A stretch of DNA of 64,000 nt from Pseudomonas oryzicola (GTDB lineage Bacteria; Pseudomonadota; Gammaproteobacteria; Pseudomonadales; Pseudomonadaceae). The stretch covers positions 2,195,001-2,259,000 of the forward strand of contig NZ_JABWRZ020000001.1 in the NCBI RefSeq assembly GCF_014269185.2. The letters are read 5' to 3'. A program made the translations under genes and the position numbers. The notes under the pieces were generated by a model that worked only from the letters and a program-made list of their open reading frames with translations, made no database searches and was not told the origin of the DNA. Below, piece after piece: positions 58,266-64,000 of the stretch; position 1 is the stretch's first letter; every line of letters begins with the position of its first letter.

Positions 58266-59309
58266 TCATGGGCTGAATAGACCCGGTTTATGGTCCGGCT
58301 GTTCCTCAAGCGCCTGAAGAAATAGCAACAAAGCCACTTCTTCACGGTCCAGGCCTTTGCGCACGCGGCTTTTCGGCAAGTTGGCCAGGCGCCCCGAGGC
58401 AAAGTGTTCCAGTACTGCCGGGTGGATATAGCAGCGCCTGCACACGGCCGGGGTATTGCCCAGGCGCGTGGCCACCTGGCGGACGATGGCGCTGACCTGG
58501 CGCCGGGCTTCGCTCTCGGGCTCCCAGGCCAGCGGCCGCAGCAAGTCCAGGGCCAGGCGGCTGCCGGCCCAGGTGCGGTAGTCCTTGGCGGTGAAATCGG
58601 CGCCGGTCAACTGCTGCAGAAACTGGTTGACCTCGCTGGAGCCGACGTTATGGCGTTGGCCATCTTCATCCAGGTACTGGAATAGCGCCTGGCCGGGCAG
58701 TTCCATGCAGCGCTTGAGCAGGCTGGCCAAGCGTCGGTCGTTAAGGGTGACGTTGTGCTCGACGCCACGCTTGCCACGGAACTGGAAGCGGATAGTGCTG
58801 CCTTTGACTTGCACGTGGCGGTTGCGCAGGGTGGTGAGGCCGTAGGACTTGTTGTCGCGCAGGTAGCGCTGGTTGCCGATGCGGATCAGCGTGTGGTCCA
58901 GCAGGCTGACCACCAGGGCCATGACCTTTTCCCGATCCAGGCCCGGGCGGGCCAGATGCGCCTCCAGTTGTTTGCGCAGCTTCGGCAACGCGTGGGCGAA
59001 GGCCAGCATGCGCCCATATTTGTGTTGGTCGCGCATTTCCCGCCATTGGGCGTGGTAGCGGTATTGCTTGCGGCCACGGGCATCGCGCCCCGTCGCTTGC
59101 AAGTGGCCCTGTGGGTCGGCGCATATCCACACGTCGGTATAGGCCGGGGGGATCACCAGTGCGGCGATACGTGCCAAGGTGTCCGGGTCACGTACCCGCT
59201 GGCCTTCGGCGTCCAGGTAGATGAAGCGGTCTCGCCAGCGTCGACGGGTCAGGCCAGGCTGGCTGTCATCGACGTAATGCAGCGTTGCGGGGAGCGGGCA
59301 GTCGGGCAT
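58266..59309 (-). CDS. DNA topoisomerase IB (poxvirus type)
   Basis: 347 residues. N-terminal domain LPATLHYVDDSQPGLTRRRW, RDRFIYLDAEGQRVRDPDTL, then the catalytic domain with SLLDHTLIRIGNQRYLRDNK (first catalytic Arg), SYGLTTLRNRHVQVKGSTIR, FQFRGKRG (Lys/Arg), and the active-site Tyr in CRRCYIHPAVLEHFASG. It relaxes supercoils by 3'-phosphotyrosine linkage. The start at MPDCPL excludes an upstream open stretch that overlaps the modC region. Confidence 0.92.
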   Translation of the reverse strand: MPDCPLPATLHYVDDSQPGLTRRRWRDRFIYLDAEGQRVRDPDTLARIAALVIPPAYTDVWICADPQGHLQATGRDARGRKQYRYHAQWREMRDQHKYGRMLAFAHALPKLRKQLEAHLARPGLDREKVMALVVSLLDHTLIRIGNQRYLRDNKSYGLTTLRNRHVQVKGSTIRFQFRGKRGVEHNVTLNDRRLASLLKRCMELPGQALFQYLDEDGQRHNVGSSEVNQFLQQLTGADFTAKDYRTWAGSRLALDLLRPLAWEPESEARRQVSAIVRQVATRLGNTPAVCRRCYIHPAVLEHFASGRLANLPKSRVRKGLDREEVALLLFLQALEEQPDHKPGLFSP

Positions 59310-59367
59310 CGGCGGCAGGCCTCGATCAGGTTGACTGATCAATGGACAGCGGCCACGCGGTGGATGC

Positions 59368-60459
59368 TCAGCCCAGCAAGGCCACCGACTTGATCTGGGC
59401 AAACAGCAGCTGGCCCGGGTGCAGGCCGAGCTGGTCTGCCGAGAAGCGGGTGATACGCGCCAGCAGGGCATTGCCGTCGGCATCCAGGCTGACCAGCACA
59501 TGGGCCGGGTTGGCCGCTGGCCGGCTTTGGCGCACGCGCACCGGCAGGCGATTGAGGATGCTCGAGGTGCCATCGGCGGTCAGCGCAAGGCTGATGTCAC
59601 GCGCCTGCACCTTGACCCGCAAGGTGCTGCCCATCACCTGGGCCGGGTGGGCGATGCGCAGCAGCGGCCCATTGTTGCCGGGCAGGCGCAGGGTGAGCAG
59701 GTCGTAGTGTGGATCGTGGCCCACCACCAGGCCGGCGAACACCACGCCGGCATCTTCGCCCTGGGCCAGCGACAGGTCGAGGCGGGCCAGGGTTTCGCCG
59801 ACCGGGCCGCTGGCCACCGCCTGGCCTTGCTCCAGCAACACCAGGTGGTCAGCCAGCCGTGCCACTTCGTCCTGGGCATGGCTTACGTACACCAGAGGGA
59901 TGTCCAGCTCGTCGTGCAGGCGTTCCAGGTAAGGCAGGATCTCGCGCTTGCGTGGCCCGTCGAGGGCCGCCAGCGGCTCGTCCATCAACAGCAGGCGCGG
60001 GCTGCTGAGCAGTGCGCGGGCGATACCCACCCGCTGCGCCTCGCCACCGGACAAGGTCGCAGGCCGGCGTGCCAGCAAATGGCCGATGCCCAGCAATTGG
60101 CAAGCCTGGTCAAGGTTGACCTTGCGCTCGGCTGGGGCTACCCGGCGCCAGCCGAATTCCAGGTTGCCGCGCACCGTCAGGTGCGCGAACAGGCTGGCCT
60201 CCTGGAACACATAGCCTACCGGGCGCAGGTGCGGTGGTCGGAAGTAGCCGCGCGCGCTGTCTTCCCAGACCTCGCCGTTGACCTCGATATAGGCACTGGC
60301 AGCCCGTTCCAGGCCGGCGAGGCAACGCAGGCAACTGGTCTTGCCGGAGCCCGAATGGCCAAACAATGCGCTGACGCCGCGCCCGGGCAGCTGCAGGTCG
60401 ACATCCAGGGTAAAGTCGTCACGAGCCAGTTTCAGGCGCGCCACAATCGATGTGCTCAT
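59368..60459 (-). CDS. modC: Molybdate ABC transporter ATPase ModC
   Basis: 363 residues. Walker [22 protein letters not shown] signature [20 protein letters not shown], Walker [13 protein letters not shown], and a C-terminal mop/TOBE molybdate-binding domain ([40 protein letters not shown]). It energises molybdate uptake with ModB and ModA. Starts two bases after the modB stop. Confidence 0.96.
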   Translation of the reverse strand: MSTSIVARLKLARDDFTLDVDLQLPGRGVSALFGHSGSGKTSCLRCLAGLERAASAYIEVNGEVWEDSARGYFRPPHLRPVGYVFQEASLFAHLTVRGNLEFGWRRVAPAERKVNLDQACQLLGIGHLLARRPATLSGGEAQRVGIARALLSSPRLLLMDEPLAALDGPRKREILPYLERLHDELDIPLVYVSHAQDEVARLADHLVLLEQGQAVASGPVGETLARLDLSLAQGEDAGVVFAGLVVGHDPHYDLLTLRLPGNNGPLLRIAHPAQVMGSTLRVKVQARDISLALTADGTSSILNRLPVRVRQSRPAANPAHVLVSLDADGNALLARITRFSADQLGLHPGQLLFAQIKSVALLG

Positions 60460-60460
60460 G

Positions 60461-61140
60461 TCAGCTCCAGCCAGCTTTGCCGCGCCGTCCGGTGTACAGC
60501 ATCAGCAGCACCAGGAAAGAGAACAGCAGCATGGCACCAGCCAGCCAGTGCGCTTGCGAATAGGCCATGGCCTCGACGTGGTCGAAGATCTGCACCGAGA
60601 CCACCCGGGTCTTGTCCGGGATATTGCCGCCGATCATCAACACTACACCGAACTCGCCCACGGTATGGGCGAAGCCGAGGATGCTGGCAGTGATGAAGCC
60701 TGGGCGGGCCAGCGGCAGCACCACGTGGACGAAGCTATCCCAGGGGCTGGCGCGCAGCGTGGCGGCCACTTCCAGCGGGCGCTGGCCGATGGCGGCGAAG
60801 GCATTCTGCAACGGCTGGACCACGAACGGCATGGAGTAGATCACTGAGCCGATCACCAGGCCGCTGAAGCTGAACACCACACTGCCCAGACCCAGCGCCT
60901 GGGTCGCCTGGCCCAGCCAACCCTGCGGGCCGAGGGCGATCAGCAGGTAAAAGCCGATCACCGTGGGCGGCAGCACCAGCGGCAAGGCCACCAGCGCGCC
61001 CACCGGACCGCGCAGCCACGAACCTGTGCGCGCCAGCCACCACGCGATCGGCGTGCCGACGATTAAAAGGATCAGGGTGGTCAGGCTGGCCAGTTTCACG
61101 GTCAACCAGATAGCCCCCAGGTCACTGGCGTCCAGCGGCA

Positions 61141-61141
<1 letters not shown>
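60461..61141 (-). CDS. modB: Molybdate ABC transporter permease ModB
   Basis: A 226-residue inner-membrane protein with about five to six membrane segments and the EAA-type loop contacting the ATPase ([20 protein letters not shown]). [20 protein letters not shown] is typical of ModB. Its start overlaps the modA stop by one base. Confidence 0.96.
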
Positions 61142-61917
<776 letters not shown>

Positions 61918-61919
61918 TT

Positions 61920-61947
61920 ATCGTTATATCCTTAACTATATAGCGAT
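61920..61947 (-). promoter_or_regulatory. ModE operator
   Basis: ATCGTTATAT and TATATAGCGAT are inverted half sites around a short spacer, close to the known ModE consensus (ATCGnTATATA-N6-TATATAACGAT). It lies just upstream of modA, so molybdate-bound ModE should repress the operon. Confidence 0.8.
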
Positions 61948-61978
61948 AGGCCGTGGGCCTGGAAGAGGCCGAGCCTGC

Positions 61979-63067
61979 TTATGAAAATGTCGCTCGCCCG
62001 ACCACGGCCAGCGCTTTCTCGGCGATTTCGCGGGTCAACTCGCCCGCTGGCCGGTGCCGGCCCAGGCGCAACGCCTGCCCCGACCACAGATTGCTGAAAT
62101 CGCTGTTGCCCAGCGGGTCGGTGATCGCACGCAACGGCATCAGTGCGCCACCGGCCAGCGGGAAGCGTGGTGCCAGCTCGCTCATCGGCCCCAGCTCGCG
62201 CATGAGGCGGTTGTTGATGCCACGCGCCGGGCGGCCGGTGAACAGGTTGGTCAATGCTGTGTCGCTGGCGGGCGCGCTGTCGAGTGCCTGGCGATGCGCC
62301 GGCGAGACCTTGGCCTCGGGGCAGAACAGGTAAGCCGTTCCGATCTGTACCGCCGAGGCACCCAAGGCCAGTGCTGCGACCAGGCCGCGATGGTCTCCGA
62401 TGCCGCCAGCGGCAATTACCGGTACGCTGACCGCATCGGCCACCTGTGGCACCAGGGCGAAGGTACCGATCTGGCTGGTGATATCCTCGCTGAGGAACAT
62501 GCCGCGATGGCCGCCCGCTTCATAGCCCATGGCGATGATTGCGTCACAGCCATGGTGCTCCAGCCATGCCGCTTCTTCCACGGTGGTGGCGCTGGATAGC
62601 ACCTTGGCACCGCTGGCCTTTACCCGTTGCAGCAGGTCGGGCTGGGGCAGGCCGAAGTGGAAGCTCACCACCTCCGGGCGCAATTGCTCGACCAGTTGGC
62701 AGCTCTGTTCGTCGAAAGGCGCACGGTTGGACACGGGGGTGGGGGCGGTGAAATCCGCACCCACTTCCCGGTAATACGGCTCGAGTGCCTGCTTCCAGCG
62801 TGCATCGCGTTCGCCATCGGGCGCTGGCGGCTGGTGGCAGAAAAAGTTCAGGTTCAGCGGGCGGCCCGGGCAACCGGCACGGAAGGCGGCGATCTCGGCG
62901 CGCACCTGGTCAGCCGTGAGCATGGCGCAGGGCAGGGCCCCCAGCCCGCCCGCCAGGCCCACGGCAATGGCCATGGGCGCGCCGCTGGCCCCGGCCATCG
63001 GTGCCTGGAGAATGGGCAGTTCGATGCCCAGCAGGTCGAGGATACGGTGGTCGGGCCAGTGGCTCAT
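61979..63067 (-). CDS. Nitronate monooxygenase (2-nitropropane dioxygenase family)
   Basis: 362 residues. FMN-binding TIM barrel with PILQAPMAGASGAPMAIAVG, VISFHFG-like VVSFHFGLPQPDLLQRVKAS, GCDAIIAMGYEAGGHRGMFL (catalytic His region) and VPVIAAGGIGDHRGLVAALA, LGASAVQIGTAYLFCPEA. Oxidises propionate 3-nitronate and similar toxic nitronates. AAGGAGAAC precedes the ATG. It diverges only by strand gap from modA and is likely its own unit. Confidence 0.93.
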   Translation of the reverse strand: MSHWPDHRILDLLGIELPILQAPMAGASGAPMAIAVGLAGGLGALPCAMLTADQVRAEIAAFRAGCPGRPLNLNFFCHQPPAPDGERDARWKQALEPYYREVGADFTAPTPVSNRAPFDEQSCQLVEQLRPEVVSFHFGLPQPDLLQRVKASGAKVLSSATTVEEAAWLEHHGCDAIIAMGYEAGGHRGMFLSEDITSQIGTFALVPQVADAVSVPVIAAGGIGDHRGLVAALALGASAVQIGTAYLFCPEAKVSPAHRQALDSAPASDTALTNLFTGRPARGINNRLMRELGPMSELAPRFPLAGGALMPLRAITDPLGNSDFSNLWSGQALRLGRHRPAGELTREIAEKALAVVGRATFS

Positions 63068-63112
63068 GCGGTTCTCCTTGCGCGGGTGAGCGGCGCGGCG
63101 CGGGTGAGGGGC

Positions 63113-63283
63113 TTACAAGGCTTTGCTGACCTGGATGTCGCTGATCTTCTCGGCGTCTTCGCCGTGGATCTTGCGCAGGGCTTCCAGGGCCTGCTCGAGG
63201 GAGGCGTCGGGCATCTGCGCGAAGTCCCAGCGACGCTGGCCGTCGAGTTTGTATTTGATGACGTACTTGATGGTCTGGGTCAT
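63113..63283 (-). CDS. Small conserved protein, unknown
   Basis: 56 residues read from the minus strand: MTQTIKYVIKYKLDGQRRWD, FAQMPDASLEQALEALRKIH, GEDAEKISDIQVSKAL. A beta hairpin then one helix and a strand; composition fits a folded small domain. It lies between the DUF1883 gene and nitronate monooxygenase, 7 bases after the former. Function unknown. Confidence 0.7.
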   Translation of the reverse strand: MTQTIKYVIKYKLDGQRRWDFAQMPDASLEQALEALRKIHGEDAEKISDIQVSKAL

Positions 63284-63290
63284 GGTGGCC

Positions 63291-63593
63291 TTACCTGAGT
63301 TTCGACGACGAACGACGGACGATCTTGATCTTGTGGGTCAAGGTTGGCTTGCGGGTCACCGAGATCGGGCGCGTGGTCACGGTATCGATGGTGATGTTCC
63401 AGAAGCCGGTGCTGGGCACGGTGATCTTCGCCGGGAACTTGTCGAAATGGCCGCCGTGGTAGGTGTGACGGCCGCCATTCTTGAAGCTGCGGAAGTTGGC
63501 GTCGTTCATCAGGCGGATGTTGCAGCGCTGGGAGCACTCGATGACGACGATGTCGTCCTCGTTCAGGTGCTCGCGCTGGTGTACGAATTTCAT
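63291..63593 (-). CDS. DUF1883 domain protein
   Basis: 100 residues: MKFVHQREHLNEDDIVVIEC, SQRCNIRLMNDANFRSFKNG, GRHTYHGGHFDKFPAKITVP. The sequence matches the DUF1883 pattern (small beta-barrel, G-x-H-x-x-G-G). Domains of this kind are also found joined to TIR domains in other bacteria, but no TIR is present here. Start at MKFVHQ; an in-frame extension lacks a ribosome site. Followed by the 56-residue gene. Confidence 0.8.
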   Translation of the reverse strand: MKFVHQREHLNEDDIVVIECSQRCNIRLMNDANFRSFKNGGRHTYHGGHFDKFPAKITVPSTGFWNITIDTVTTRPISVTRKPTLTHKIKIVRRSSSKLR

Positions 63594-63753
63594 GTGATGC
63601 TCCGCAAGGATTGGTTCTGCAAAGGCAAACGATACCACGATGTCGGGTTACACTGCCGCGCAGTTCGGCCAGGCGCAGATAAATCTGCCAAAGCAGGGAG
63701 CAAAAACGCCTGGTCGTGGTCGAAGCGGATTCTTGATGGCAGAGGTGCAGCAA

Positions 63754-64000
63754 ATGAAGTGGATGGTGGCGGCGTTGTCGGTGACGCTGGGTGGCTGCGT
63801 GAGTGTCGCGGAGCTGGAACAATCGCATGAAACGCTGGACGTTATTTCTGGCAAGTCTCCCCGCGCCTATGCCGATTGCGTCAAGCACAAGCTGGCCGAT
63901 ACGCGTGACCCGCTGCAGGAAGAACAGCGTGGCGATGGCCTGCGCCTGATCGTGCCGCAGAAGCTCAGCTCGGGCGCGGGCCCGGCGGCGCTGGTGGACA
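63754..64000 (+). CDS. Lipoprotein, 3' end outside window
   Basis: At least 82 residues, still open at the window edge. MKWMVAALSVTLGGCVSVAE is a lipoprotein signal, and the mature part starts LEQSHETLDVISGKSPRAYA, DCVKHKLADTRDPLQEEQRG. AGAGG lies ahead of the ATG; a further ATG at 63736 in the same frame is less likely. Function unknown. Confidence 0.65.
   Translation, partial: MKWMVAALSVTLGGCVSVAELEQSHETLDVISGKSPRAYADCVKHKLADTRDPLQEEQRGDGLRLIVPQKLSSGAGPAALVD

Overview
The window is chromosomal DNA of a Pseudomonas, most likely the P. putida group. The evidence is high G+C, the order rarA-crcB-serS-cysG followed by the tusDCBE operon, LysR/TSUP and SLC13 genes of pseudomonad type, a csrA close to a molybdate modABC operon, and GGAG-type ribosome sites. 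No database search was run; all family names come from reading the translations.

Layout. 1-24150 is ordinary core genome: replication repair (rarA), fluoride export (crcB), serS, siroheme synthesis (cysG), a glutathionyl-hydroquinone reductase, the tRNA 2-thiouridine sulfur relay (tusDCBE) with a TrpD2-like gene, a xanthine-type permease, a Bax-inhibitor-1 protein, tRNA-Ser(UGA), a periplasmic alpha/beta hydrolase, an isochorismatase-fold protein, LysR/TSUP, a MASE1-GGDEF cyclase, an SLC13 transporter, a group of small envelope proteins, an SDR/kinase/SCP2/phosphatase group that looks like acyl metabolism, and the SohB protease. tRNA-Cys(GCA) follows at 24154-24227.

24179-48784 is a prophage integrated in the 3' part of tRNA-Cys. 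A 50-base direct repeat marks both ends, and matching sets of TGGGACA integrase-arm-like repeats lie just inside each end. It is defective. Reading inwards, the integrase-excisionase-leftward operon runs up to a Gp157 gene and a recombination gene. That gene is cut at about 35345 and joined directly to the last codons of a rightward DnaC-type helicase loader, so the repressor/Cro/replication block is missing. Rightward genes then run through NinB, YbcO-type nuclease, RusA and a candidate late regulator to two holin-like genes. A Zn-metallopeptidase gene is cut near 41450-41520 and joined to the C-terminal part of a J-like tail-tip protein, so terminase, capsid and tail genes are missing. Endolysin, Rz and Rz1 remain. 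Accessory genes ('morons') scattered through it include two DNA methyltransferases without nucleases, tandem small lipoproteins, a NYN-domain protein, a one-TM protein, HicAB, an LprI-like exported protein, a tail fibre with a G8 frameshift tract, an O-acyltransferase, and a small gene pair under a near-perfect LexA box.

48785-51260, beyond the right att site, is still accessory in character. It holds a second copy of the prophage lipoprotein cassette, three further small exported proteins and several unrecognised small ORFs, probably the remains of an older element at the same tRNA. Core genome resumes at 51273: alcohol dehydrogenase, a PL7 alginate-lyase-like protein, DoxX, tRNA-Leu(UAA), a PAS histidine kinase / double-KaiC ATPase / CheY-like receiver operon, csrA, topoisomerase IB, modABC with a clear ModE operator, nitronate monooxygenase and small conserved proteins.

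The points most worth a second look are the two deletion joints, the G8 tract in the tail fibre beside an O-antigen-type acyltransferase, the lipoprotein cassette found on both sides of the att site, and the SOS-boxed gene pair at the prophage's right end.
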